From positions 1-64,000 of the forward strand of contig DATFAA010000034.1 of the NCBI GenBank assembly GCA_035255045.1: a stretch of 64,000 bases of DNA. Reading direction: 5' to 3'. The notes beneath the pieces are model-generated. The model ran no database searches, had not been told where the DNA came from, and saw only the letters and a program-made list of their open reading frames with translations. How positions within the stretch are numbered: position 1 is the first letter of the stretch; the number at the start of each line of letters is the position of its first letter. Shown in pieces: positions 42,301 through 49,632 of the stretch. Origin of the DNA: JAGTRP01 sp035255045. Its GTDB lineage: Bacteria > Pseudomonadota > Gammaproteobacteria > Burkholderiales > Rhodocyclaceae. Both the position numbers and the translations under genes were made by a program.

Positions 42301-42404
42301 CAGATCAGGCCGATGGCGATGGTGAACCAGTGCCGGATGGACAGCTGGCGCCGCAAGCGGGCATAGCCGTGTCCCGCGTTTTCCTGCTTGTGTATCTGTG
42401 TCAT
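39339..42404 (-). CDS. dCache-PAS-PAS-GGDEF-EAL membrane protein
   Basis: The 1021-residue protein has an N-terminal TM, a large periplasmic Cache-type sensor (about 45-290: LRTVSVVNAKGKLVASTRRP, DVGDRDYFRNWMA), a second TM, two PAS domains, GGDEF (RLGGDEFVVVL) and EAL with all usual residues (EALVRWRHP, VNLSAHQL, ELEITES, IDDFGTGYSS, EGVET). It probably both makes and degrades cyclic-di-GMP in response to a small extracellular ligand. Start at 42404; eight upstream codons are unsupported. Confidence 0.93.
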   Translation of the reverse strand: MTQIHKQENAGHGYARLRRQLSIRHWFTIAIGLICLIGYSAYDYYAQWRRSEEYLQGMVRLADEHLSKTVSETQLALSHLAIHIGRREEPSFADQAALRALLAQEMPKLPYLRTVSVVNAKGKLVASTRRPLLAPVDVGDRDYFRNWMADRTSGGMYVGSPIKPRLAGSQEPEWLMPFSLPIRSPGGAILGVVVATIDPDYFGRLYISVDPDRRTQIAVMRSDGIVMARVPYVEGQVGNSVAHGALFRDGLSRSSEGVLRHRSVVDGSDRLSAFRRLDEWPLVLMVGLGGNDINREWVRGTAYFAILPLLFMAILTRMHFRHRRQLQLADASNQALKENEQRFRSLFDEAPVGHIVNRLSDGRFVAANPAFCAITGYTAAELARLTYQDITPASHAEDDSGQLEAVGSTGRYGPYRKQFIRKDGSRVAVRLSGSLISSPDGEPQALSVVEDISGYQQAENRIRLLASVFDHSGECLMVTDHENRIVEVNHAFTTVTGYTPEEVIGQNPRILASGRSCPAEYRNMWESIKRKGSWQGEVWDRHKDGHVYPKWLTISVVRDEEGRVTHHIGSFTDITERKAAEERIHYLAHHDALTQLPNRFHLHGRLDQALAMAHREARQAAVMFIDMDRFKDINDTLGHHVGDFLLVEVAQRLRESVRESDIVARLGGDEFVVVLSQVDDAAVPVLADKLLHRLGEPYRVADQALHSTPSIGISLYPKDGESVEELMKNADTAMYHAKAMGRNNYQFFAAAMNEATAERLALEGGLRRALERGEFQLHYQPQVDVASGRVVGVEALVRWRHPDKGLVPPMKFVPVAEDTGLILPLGRWVIGEALAQLAAWRRDGIALERMAVNLSAHQLRDASLQEFIISQLARHGLDGRSLELEITESVAMQHPECTIAFLNALRAEGIELAIDDFGTGYSSLAYLKRLPLDRLKLDRSFVMDIEHDSNDATISAATISLAHSLGLAVVAEGVETTAQLDFLRGLECDFAQGYHFSRPLPAAECTAFMRREMADAGGERG

Positions 42405-42512
42405 GAAACCCCGTGCCGGCGACCACAAAACCGGTCGGCGGCGGCCGGACTGTAAGGCCTGTCGGGAAATTTGTCGACGCGCGGGGGCCCCGGGAGGGCC
42501 GCTGCTCCTATG

Positions 42513-43238
42513 TCAGCGGCCTGTATCGGCCAGGGGCGGGGCGAGTTTCCGGCCCGGATCGGGGACGTGGATGGGGGCCTCGACCACGTTCGGATAGCGG
42601 TTCGATCCCTCGTCGACGCTGCCGGCGGCATTGATGGTGACCCGGACGATGTAGTCCCCCTCGGGAATGCCGGTGATGTCGATCCACTGGCCGTCCAGCT
42701 GCCGGTCGTAGAGGTCGCCCCAGCCCGAGGTGATGCCCTGGTTGGAGCACAGGTAGCCGTTGCTGGCGGTGCCGCTGTAGGCCAGGGAGTCCCGGAAGCA
42801 GAATCCCAGCTTGTGGCCGGCCACCGCCACGCTCCGGTCGTCGGCCCGCAGCAGCTCGTAGGCGGAGAAGTCGTTGATGTGGAAATGGCCGTGGCAGGGG
42901 GCGTACTCCAGCAGTTGGGCGTAGAGGTTGTTGGGGTCCGACAGGCGGCCGATCACCAGGTCGCCGTCGCCGGCGTTCATGACCACCGTGTCGAACTGCA
43001 GGAGGCGGCGGGTGCCGGCCGCCCCCACCACGCCTTCCCGCAGGGCGCAGCTTTCCCGGCCGAAATCCCGGTCCACGATGCCGAGGGTGGATTTGAAGCG
43101 TTCCGGGTCCACCGCCAGGTCCGGCTTGCCGTCGTTGCCGTAGATGGGAAAGACGGCGGCCACCGAGGCTCGTTCGCCCACCCCCTGGCAGGCCGCCAGA
43201 GCAAGCGGCAAAAGGCAGGCGAGAATGGGCTTGTGCAT
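42513..43238 (-). CDS. Lysyl oxidase family lipoprotein
   Basis: The 241-residue lipoprotein (lipobox LAAC, Cys17) aligns across its length with the lysyl oxidase catalytic domain. The copper-binding HxHxH is CHGHFH (His116, 118, 120). The lysine of the lysine tyrosylquinone cofactor is Lys143 in GHKLGFC, and the partner tyrosine Tyr177 precedes DGQWIDIT. Spacings are within one residue of human LOX (His296, Lys320, Tyr355). It should oxidise primary amines or peptidyl lysines to aldehydes at the cell surface. Strong GGAGGG site. Next upstream on the same strand is a copper-storage-like protein. Confidence 0.88.
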   Translation of the reverse strand: MHKPILACLLPLALAACQGVGERASVAAVFPIYGNDGKPDLAVDPERFKSTLGIVDRDFGRESCALREGVVGAAGTRRLLQFDTVVMNAGDGDLVIGRLSDPNNLYAQLLEYAPCHGHFHINDFSAYELLRADDRSVAVAGHKLGFCFRDSLAYSGTASNGYLCSNQGITSGWGDLYDRQLDGQWIDITGIPEGDYIVRVTINAAGSVDEGSNRYPNVVEAPIHVPDPGRKLAPPLADTGR

Positions 43239-43413
43239 GGCGTTTCCCTCCACGGCGCGATGAATCAGCATAGTTCCCGGCCGGGGCCGCAGACATCGGC
43301 TGCGGTCCCCAGACACGCGGCGGAAAAGGGGGTAATGCCTTGGGGGGGAAACGCCCGGCAGGAGCCGGGCCTGCCGGCGCCGGCTACCTACCCGTTGCGG
43401 GGGGAGCGGGGCT

Positions 43414-43794
43414 TCAGTGGTGGGCGGTGGCGCCCTTGCCGGAACTGCGGGCCGTTGTCCGGCCGCTCCCCGCCATGCGGCGGCACTCCTCGGCGCAGCG
43501 CCGGCAAGCGGCGGCACATTCCTGGCAGTGGTCGTGCTTGTGCTTGGCGCACTCCTCGCCGCACAGGTCGCAGAGATGGGCGCAGGTGTCGCAGACCGCA
43601 TTGGCGGCTTCGCTGCCCCGGGCCATACAGGCGGCGGCCAGCCGGCAAATGTCGGCGCAGTCCATGTCGAGGGCGATGCAGCGGGCCATCGCCTGGACAT
43701 CGGGCTCGGCCAGGCAGGCCGTGGCGCAATGGTCGCAGGCGGTGGCGCAGGCCTGGCAGGCGTCGATGCAGGATTGGAATTGCTGATGGGCCAT
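43414..43794 (-). CDS. Cys-rich four-helix copper-binding protein (Csp-like)
   Basis: The 126-residue protein has 20 cysteines in CxxxCxxC-style spacing along predicted helices (SCIDACQACATACDHC, AVCDTCAHLCDLCGEEC, HDHCQECAAACRRCAEEC). This matches the Csp1/Csp3 copper-storage family, where inward-facing Cys bind many Cu(I) ions. There is no Tat or Sec signal, so it is the cytosolic (Csp3) kind, although the His-rich ends (MAHQQ, GATAHH) could be metal gates. GGAGGA site. It precedes the copper-dependent lysyl oxidase by about 175 bp. Confidence 0.88.
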   Translation of the reverse strand: MAHQQFQSCIDACQACATACDHCATACLAEPDVQAMARCIALDMDCADICRLAAACMARGSEAANAVCDTCAHLCDLCGEECAKHKHDHCQECAAACRRCAEECRRMAGSGRTTARSSGKGATAHH

Positions 43795-43896
43795 GATTTC
43801 CTCCGATTCGGCAGGCGGGCACCCGGGATTGGGCGCCCGCAGGTCCGGATCGGGAAGCAAGATGGCCTCCCGGGACGGCCGCGGCGGGCCGCTCCC

Positions 43897-44271
43897 TCAC
43901 TTCTTGGTGATGGTGGCCTCTTCGATCAGCAGGGGGTAGGAGTAGCCCATGCCGAAGTCCCGGTTGACCACCACCACGCCGGTGACGGAAACCTGATCGC
44001 CGACGGCGGCGGTCTGCTGGCTGGTGACCACCAGGTTATTGCTGCCTTCGGCGCCGGTGCCGTCCTGCACATGGACGAAGTTACGCCGCATGATGCCGTT
44101 GTTCACCTTCACCACCTTGCCTTCGGCCCGGATGGTCTGGCCCGCCAGGGCGGCCTTGTTGTTGTTCAGTTCCGCGACGCTCTTCAGTTCGGCGTCGGCG
44201 GCCAGGGCGCCGAAGCAGGCGAGCCCCAGGGTGCCGACGAGTCCGGCGAAGGCGATGGATCGAATGTTCAT
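43897..44271 (-). CDS. Periplasmic OB-fold protein
   Basis: The 124-residue protein has a signal peptide (cleavage after ALAAD) and a beta-rich domain of OB-fold type: ALAGQTIRAEGKVVKVNNGI, NFVHVQDGTGAEGSNNLVV, VGDQVSVTGVVVVNRDFG. The pattern resembles exported tRNA_anti/BOF-like or cytochrome-associated OB proteins seen near electron-transport genes. No Cys or haem motif in the mature part. It is divergent from sqr across 140 bp and could share its regulation. Confidence 0.75.
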   Translation of the reverse strand: MNIRSIAFAGLVGTLGLACFGALAADAELKSVAELNNNKAALAGQTIRAEGKVVKVNNGIMRRNFVHVQDGTGAEGSNNLVVTSQQTAAVGDQVSVTGVVVVNRDFGMGYSYPLLIEEATITKK

Positions 44272-44411
44272 GAATACTCCTGTGAATGGTTGTGTGCCAG
44301 CCCGCCGGGAGTATATCGTCAGGGCGTTTCGGGCGCTGCTGCAGCTATATTAGGATCGTCTAAACTTGGGGATAGAATAGTCCGCACGACACCTATTCAA
44401 GGAGACAAGCC

Positions 44412-45689
44412 ATGGCACACGTCGTTATCGTTGGGGCCGGTCTGGGAGGGGTGCCCGCCGCCTATGAAATGAAGGCCCGGCTGGGCAAGGGCCACGAAGT
44501 CACGGTGGTGAATGCCCGGGAGGATTTCCAGTTCGTGCCGTCGAATCCCTGGGTGGCTGCCGGATCCCGGGAGCGCAAGGACATCACGGTGCCCCTGCGC
44601 TCCCATCTCGAGAAGAAGGGCATCCACTTCATCGTCGGCCAGGTCGACGCCATCGACCCCGAGCAGAAGCGGCTCACCCTGGCCGACGGCGGCGGCGTGG
44701 ACTACGACTACCTGGTGCTGACCACCGGCCCCCGCCTGGCCTTCGACGAGGTGCCGGGGGCCGGGCCCGGCCCGGGGTTCACCCAGTCGGTCTGCACCCT
44801 GGACCATGCCGAGCGGGCCCATGCCGCCTACGAGGAATTCCTCCGCGACCCCGGGCCCGTCATCATCGGTGCGCTGCCCGGCGCCAGCTGCTTCGGACCC
44901 GCCTACGAATTCGCCTTCATCATCGATGCCGACCTGCGGCGCCGCAAGCTGCGTCACAAGGTGCCCATCACCTTCGTCACCAGCGAGCCCTATATCGGCC
45001 ACCTGGGCCTGGGCGGCGTGGGCGACTCCAAATCCATGCTGGAAAGCGAGTTCCGCGCCCACGACGTGAAGTGGATCGTCAATGCCAAGACCCACAAGAT
45101 CGACCCCGGCCTGCTCCATGCCACCGAGCTGGATGCCCTGGGCCAGACCCTGCGGGAACATGAGGTCCCCTTCAAGTTCGCCATGATGCTGCCCGCCTTC
45201 AAGGGCGTGGAGGCCGTGGCCAACGTGGAGGGGCTGTGCAATCCCCGGGGCTTCGTGCTGATCGACGAGCACCAGCGCAGCAAGAAATACCGCAACATCT
45301 TCTCGGCCGGGGTCTGCGTGGCCATCCCGCCGGTCGAGGCCACCCCGGTGCCCACCGGCGCCCCCAAGACGGGCTACATGATCGAAACCATGATCTCGGC
45401 CCTGGTGGAAAACATCGCCGCCGACCTGGAAGGGAAGGAGGCGACGAGCCAGGGCACCTGGAACGCCATCTGCCTGGCCGACATGGGCGATACCGGCGCT
45501 GCCTTCGTGGCCCTGCCCCAGATCCCGCCCCGCAACGTGAACTGGTTCAAGAAGGGCAAGTGGGTGCACCTGGCCAAGATCGCCTTCGAAAAGTACTTCC
45601 TGCACAAGGTCAAGGCCGGCTCCTCGGAGCCCGTCTATGAGAAGTACATCCTCAAGGCCCTGGGCATTCTGCGCCTCGAGCACAAGTGA
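44412..45689 (+). CDS. sqr: Type I sulfide:quinone oxidoreductase
   Basis: The 425-residue FAD enzyme oxidises sulfide to sulfur or polysulfide at the inner membrane and reduces quinone. The N-terminal GAGLGGVPAAYEM binds FAD. The three redox cysteines fall at Cys128 (SVCTLDHAE), Cys160 (GASCFGP) and Cys354 (NAICLADMGD), matching Acidithiobacillus SQR (128, 160, 356). EHQRSKKYRNIF and PTGAPKTGYMIE are also conserved, and the amphipathic C-terminus (FEKYFLHKVKAG) would dock to the membrane. Strong AAGGAG site. A DsrC-like gene follows. Confidence 0.95.
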   Translation: MAHVVIVGAGLGGVPAAYEMKARLGKGHEVTVVNAREDFQFVPSNPWVAAGSRERKDITVPLRSHLEKKGIHFIVGQVDAIDPEQKRLTLADGGGVDYDYLVLTTGPRLAFDEVPGAGPGPGFTQSVCTLDHAERAHAAYEEFLRDPGPVIIGALPGASCFGPAYEFAFIIDADLRRRKLRHKVPITFVTSEPYIGHLGLGGVGDSKSMLESEFRAHDVKWIVNAKTHKIDPGLLHATELDALGQTLREHEVPFKFAMMLPAFKGVEAVANVEGLCNPRGFVLIDEHQRSKKYRNIFSAGVCVAIPPVEATPVPTGAPKTGYMIETMISALVENIAADLEGKEATSQGTWNAICLADMGDTGAAFVALPQIPPRNVNWFKKGKWVHLAKIAFEKYFLHKVKAGSSEPVYEKYILKALGILRLEHK

Positions 45690-45711
45690 ACGGTAGCAGG
45701 ACGGGGGATAC

Positions 45712-45733
45712 ACCCCACTAGTACTACCCCACT
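45712..45733 (+). repeat. Direct repeat ACCCCACT upstream of the DsrC-like promoter
   Basis: ACCCCACT occurs at 45712-45719 and again at 45726-45733, 14 bases apart, separated by AGTACT, just ahead of a good -35. Such spacing suits an activator binding site. Confidence 0.5.
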
Positions 45734-45740
45734 TGTCCGA

Positions 45741-45769
45741 TTAACCGCCGGAGTGGCGCGTGCTATACA
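45741..45769 (+). promoter_or_regulatory. Promoter of the DsrC-like gene
   Basis: TTAACC at 45741-45746 and TATACA at 45764-45769 are separated by 17 bases, with TGC before the -10 (extended -10). Transcription would start near 45777, about 38 bases before the ATG. Confidence 0.6.
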
Positions 45770-45814
45770 GCTCATGGACATCTAATCCCCGTATTTCGGG
45801 AGAAAGGAACGAAC

Positions 45815-46135
45815 ATGACGACGACACTGCCGGCCATGGATGGCGAGGGCTATCTCATCGAACCGAAGGAATGGGACGAGGACGTGGCCCGCGCCCTGGC
45901 CGCCCGGGAGAACATCGAGCTGGAGGACGATCATTGGGAAGTCCTCCGTTTCATGCGGGCCTACTACGAGGAGCACCAGATCGCGCCGGACGCCCGCCAC
46001 GCCATCAAGCACCTGCAGGCCCGGGTCGGTCCCGAGGCCCGCAACCGCATGTTCGAGCTCTTTCCCTACGGCTACGTCGCCCAGGCCTGCAAGATCGCCG
46101 GCATGAAGCGGCCGCGGGCCTGGAGCACGGGCTGA
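45815..46135 (+). CDS. DsrC/TusE-like sulfur-relay family protein
   Basis: The 106-residue protein is a DsrC-family member: GEGYLIEPKEWDEDVARALA, DHWEVLRFMRAYYEEHQIAPD, and the C-terminal LFPYGYVAQACKIAGMKRP. DsrC uses two cysteines (an inner CysB and the penultimate CysA) to carry sulfur; TusE keeps CysA. Here only the inner Cys92 is present and the tail ends AWSTG with no CysA, so ordinary sulfur transfer is unlikely and a regulatory role is possible. It follows sqr but has its own promoter. AAAGGA site. Confidence 0.88.
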   Translation: MTTTLPAMDGEGYLIEPKEWDEDVARALAARENIELEDDHWEVLRFMRAYYEEHQIAPDARHAIKHLQARVGPEARNRMFELFPYGYVAQACKIAGMKRPRAWSTG

Positions 46136-46317
46136 CCTGATCCCGGCCGTGGCGGACTTGCCTGTACTCCCGCGCTTGTGCAGGCAAGGCGCCATGCCGG
46201 CTTTTTCCTCCGCCCCCTGCCGGAAACCACCCCTGCAACATGCGCATGACGCCCCATGGGCTTGGCGCTGGCGATGCATTCCAATTAGGGCCTGCATTAT
46301 CCAAGCGGGGAGGCGCC

Positions 46318-46611
46318 ATGAACGTACTGATCACCCAGGCCATCAGGGAAGGCCGTTTGCTGCGGCTGACCTATCAATACCAGGCCAGAACCATCGAGCC
46401 CCACGTCCTCGGACTCACCAAGGATCGGCGGGAAGCCCTGCTGTGCCGGCAGCTGCAGCCCCTGGCGGCGGACGGCGAGGGCTGGCGCCTGTTCTACCTG
46501 GCCGGGATTTCCAACCTGCGCATGCTCGACGACCGCTTCGCGGCGCCGCCGGAAGAGATGCTGCCGCCCGTCGAGCACTTCTCGGCTACGTACGCCATTC
46601 TTCAGCCGTAG
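46318..46611 (+). CDS. Stand-alone WYL-like domain protein
   Basis: The 97-residue protein resembles a single WYL domain: ITQAIREGRLLRLTYQYQ, RTIEPHVLGLTKDRREALLCRQL, and a C-terminal FYLAGISNLRMLDDRF. WYL domains usually sit behind an HTH and bind nucleotides or ligands; here there is no DNA-binding part. GGGGAGG site. Its 3' end overlaps the convergent ethylene-receptor-like kinase by 26 bases. Confidence 0.7.
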   Translation: MNVLITQAIREGRLLRLTYQYQARTIEPHVLGLTKDRREALLCRQLQPLAADGEGWRLFYLAGISNLRMLDDRFAAPPEEMLPPVEHFSATYAILQP

Positions 46612-47779
46612 GCGCCAGTTCGCGGTCGGCGGCGGCCGTGGCGGGCAGGGTGAAGTAGAAGGTGCTGCCGGCGCCTTCCCGGGAATCGACCCAGAGACGC
46701 CCGCCGTGGCGCTCCATGATGCGGGTGCAGATGGCCAGGCCGATGCCGCTGCCCGGGTATTCCTGCTGGGTGTGGAGGCGGCGGAAGATTTCGAACACCC
46801 GCTGGTGGTACTTGGGATCGATGCCGATGCCGTTGTCGGCGACGGAAAAAACCCACTCCTCCCCCTGGCGCTCCGCCGCCACGACGATCCGGGGCGTCTC
46901 GGCGGTGTTGTACTTGATGCCGTTCTCGATCAGGTTCTGCAGCACCTGGGCGAGCTGAATGCGGTCCGCTCCGACGGTGGGCAGCCGGCTGCAGGCCACT
47001 TCGGCCCACCGTTCCCGGATCCGTTCGGCGAGGTTGGCCTTGACCTCCTCGAACAGGCGCTGGCAGTCGGTAGCCTCGAAGGGGCGGGCCTGGGAGTCCA
47101 GGCGGGCGTAGGCCAGGAGGTCGTCGATGAGGGACTGCATGCGGTTCGTGCCCTCGGCGACCCGGGCCATCCATTCCTCGGCCTCCGGGTCCAGCCGGCC
47201 CGCCATGTTGCGGCGCAGGAGCTGGGTGAACAGGGAGATGGAACGGAGCGGCGTCTGCAGGTCATGGGCCGCCACATGGGCGAAGTGCTGCAGGTCCAGG
47301 TTGCTCCTCAGGAGCGCCTCGTTGGCCAGGCGCAGTTCCTCCTCCACCCGCAGGCGCTCGGCGATCTCGCTGCGCAGCTCCTCATTGACCGCCTGCAGCT
47401 GGCGCGGACTGGGAATGCCGAGGGCCCGGGGCAGCATCGGCCAGAGGGTGACGGCGGTGGCGACCGAAATCAGGGCGGTGAGGGCCTTGAGTCCGGCGTC
47501 GAGCCAGTAGAGCGGCTGCCAGAGGATCAGGGTGCCCACCAGGTGGGTAGTGCCGCAGGCCAGGATGAAGGCGGCGAACATCCAGAGCAGCCACGGGTAG
47601 GGGAAATCCGGCCGCCGCCGGGCGAAGTAGCCGATGGCCACCGGCATGGAGAAATAGGAAACGCCGATGAGCAGGTCGCTGACCACGTAGGTGCCGATCA
47701 GCGGCGCTGACCAGCTGATGCAGTAGCCGTGGGGCAGGAAGCCGTTCTGGATCAGGAGGCGTCCCAGTTCTTCGATCAT
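46586..47779 (-). CDS. Ethylene-receptor-like histidine kinase
   Basis: The 397-residue kinase has a three-helix N-terminal membrane domain matching the copper/ethylene-binding domain of plant ETR1: Asp35, Tyr42, Ile72, Cys75 and His79 correspond one for one to ETR1 Asp25, Tyr32, Ile62, Cys65 and His69 (motif FILACGTTH). There is no GAF domain; a coiled coil leads straight to HisKA (His172 in AHDLQTPLRSI) and HATPase (NLIENGIKY, DNGIGI, GSGIGLAI). It likely senses ethylene or another small alkene through Cu(I). No response regulator is adjacent. Start at 47779 has a GGGAG site. Confidence 0.92.
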   Translation of the reverse strand: MIEELGRLLIQNGFLPHGYCISWSAPLIGTYVVSDLLIGVSYFSMPVAIGYFARRRPDFPYPWLLWMFAAFILACGTTHLVGTLILWQPLYWLDAGLKALTALISVATAVTLWPMLPRALGIPSPRQLQAVNEELRSEIAERLRVEEELRLANEALLRSNLDLQHFAHVAAHDLQTPLRSISLFTQLLRRNMAGRLDPEAEEWMARVAEGTNRMQSLIDDLLAYARLDSQARPFEATDCQRLFEEVKANLAERIRERWAEVACSRLPTVGADRIQLAQVLQNLIENGIKYNTAETPRIVVAAERQGEEWVFSVADNGIGIDPKYHQRVFEIFRRLHTQQEYPGSGIGLAICTRIMERHGGRLWVDSREGAGSTFYFTLPATAAADRELAPTAEEWRT

Positions 47780-47878
47780 CGCAACTCCCGGCAGGAGGGC
47801 CGGGAAGGCCGGCCGACCCCGCATGATAGCCGGATTATGGCTTTCGGCCGATGCCCACGGTCTATGCCAGCCGGCTTT

Positions 47879-48958
47879 TCAGGCCAGCAGGGCCACCGCC
47901 TTCACCTGGGTCCACACCGGCAGTCCCGGTTCGATGGCCAGTTCCCGGCGGGAGCGTTCGGTGATGCGGGCGAGGAGCGGCGTCGGTCCGACCTGGACCT
48001 GGACCAGGACGTGCCCCGGCGTATCGGTGGGAGCGACGGCGGTGATGGTGGCGGCCAGGATGTTGAGGATGCTGGAAGTATGGGGACGCTCAAGGGCGAG
48101 GCTCACGTCCCGGGCATGGATGCGGCAGCGCAGCCGGCTGCCCAGCGCCTCCGGCCGGCGGCCGACCCGCAGGCAGCCGCCGGGAAAGTCCAGGCGGGAC
48201 AGGTTGTCCTCCTCGTGGCCCGCCAGGGTGGTCTCCAGCACCACCCCCGCATCGTCGGCGAAGGCCGGCGGCAGGTCGGCCCGGGCCAGGGTCTCCATGA
48301 GCGGCCCGCTCGCCGCCACCCGGCCGTTGTCCAGGAGCACCAGGTGGTCGGCCAGGCGCGCCACCTCGTCAGGGGCGTGGCTGACGTAGATGATTGGGAT
48401 CGAAAGCTCGTCGTGGAGGCGTTCCAGGTAAGGGAGGATTTCCAGCTTGCGCTTCAAGTCGAGGGCGGCCAGGGGCTCGTCCATGAGGAGGAGCCGCGGC
48501 GCCGCCAGGAGCGCCCGGGCGATGGCCACCCGCTGGCGCTCGCCACCGGAAAGGCTGTCCGGCCGCCGCTCCAGGAGGCCCCCCAGGCCCAGGAGCTCCG
48601 CCACGGCCGGCAGCTCGAAACGCCGCTCTGCCGCCGGCGCCCGTTTCTGCCCGAATTCCAGATTGCCCCGCACCGACAGGTGGGGGAACAGGCTCGCCTC
48701 CTGGAAGACGTAGCCCAGGGCCCGCCGGTGGGTCGGGACGAAGATGCCCCGGCCGTCGTCCTGCCAGGTTTCGCCGTCGATGGCGAAGAGGCCGCCGGGA
48801 GCCCGTTCGAGGCCGGCCATGGCCCGCAGGCAGGTGGTCTTGCCGGAACCGGAGTGGCCGAAGAGGGCGCTCACTCCCCGGCTGGGCAGCGCCAGGTCCA
48901 CGTCCAAGGTGAAATCCCCCCGGGGCAGGCGGAAGCGGGCGCGGATGCCGCCGCTCAC
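47879..48958 (-). CDS. modC: Molybdate ABC transporter ATP-binding protein ModC
   Basis: The 359-residue ATPase has Walker A GHSGSGKTT, signature LSGGERQRVAIARALL, Walker B LLLMDEPLAALD and a switch His (YVSHAPDEV). The C-terminal TOBE/Mop domain (about 290-355: SILNILAATITAV) is the molybdate-binding regulatory part. GTG start overlapping the modB stop (GTGA). Last gene of modABC. Confidence 0.95.
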   Translation of the reverse strand: MSGGIRARFRLPRGDFTLDVDLALPSRGVSALFGHSGSGKTTCLRAMAGLERAPGGLFAIDGETWQDDGRGIFVPTHRRALGYVFQEASLFPHLSVRGNLEFGQKRAPAAERRFELPAVAELLGLGGLLERRPDSLSGGERQRVAIARALLAAPRLLLMDEPLAALDLKRKLEILPYLERLHDELSIPIIYVSHAPDEVARLADHLVLLDNGRVAASGPLMETLARADLPPAFADDAGVVLETTLAGHEEDNLSRLDFPGGCLRVGRRPEALGSRLRCRIHARDVSLALERPHTSSILNILAATITAVAPTDTPGHVLVQVQVGPTPLLARITERSRRELAIEPGLPVWTQVKAVALLA

Positions 48959-49632
48959 CGTTGCCCCCGGCGGTCCTGGGGACTGAAGGTGTAGAGGGCG
49001 AAGAGCACCAGGAAGCTGAAGGCCAGCATGCCCGCCGCCAGCCAATGGGCCTGGGCGTATTCCAGGGCCTCGACGTGGTCGTAGATCTGCACCGATACCA
49101 CCCGGGTGCGGTCCGGGATGTTGCCGCCGATCATGAGCACCACCCCGAATTCCCCCACCGTGTGGGCAAAGCCAAGGACGGCGCCGGACAGGAAGCCGGG
49201 CCGGGCCAGGGGCACCGCCACCGACCAGAAGGCGTCCCAGGGGCTGGCCCGCAGGGTGGCCGCCGCCTCCAGGGGGCGCTCGCCGATGGCCTCGAAGGCG
49301 TTCTGCAGGGGCTGCACGACGAAGGGCAGGGAGTAGAACACCGAGGCCACCACCAGGCCCGGGAAGGTGAAGGGCAGGGTGCCCAGCCCCAGGGCCTCGG
49401 TCATCCGCCCCACCGGGCCCTGGGGGCCGAGGGCGACCAGCAGGTAGAAGCCGAGCACGGTGGGGGGCAGCACCAGGGGCAGGGCGACGACGGCGCCCAC
49501 CACTCCTTTCAGGCGGGAGCCGGTGCGGGCCAGCCACCAGGCGATGGGGGTGCCGATGACCAGGAGCAGGGCCGTCACCACGGTGGCGAGCTCGAGGGTG
49601 AGCCGGACGGCCGCGAGGTCGGCGGCTTCCAT
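48955..49632 (-). CDS. modB: Molybdate ABC transporter permease ModB
   Basis: The 225-residue permease has five to six TM helices and the ABC inner-membrane EAA-type loop (EAAATLRASPWDAFWSVAVPLARPG), with ALPLVLPPTVLGFYLL near residue 50 and AHTVGEFGVVLMIGGNIP as ModB landmarks. The start at 49632 (MEAADLAAVRL) overlaps the modA stop by one base (TGATG); a longer frame upstream lies within modA. Confidence 0.95.
   Translation of the reverse strand: MEAADLAAVRLTLELATVVTALLLVIGTPIAWWLARTGSRLKGVVGAVVALPLVLPPTVLGFYLLVALGPQGPVGRMTEALGLGTLPFTFPGLVVASVFYSLPFVVQPLQNAFEAIGERPLEAAATLRASPWDAFWSVAVPLARPGFLSGAVLGFAHTVGEFGVVLMIGGNIPDRTRVVSVQIYDHVEALEYAQAHWLAAGMLAFSFLVLFALYTFSPQDRRGQR

Noticed and set aside
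42513..43700. Extended 395-codon frame for the lysyl oxidase gene
   Set aside because: The upstream part is a shadow of the Cys-rich gene. A strong GGAGGG site and lipoprotein signal fix the start at 43238.
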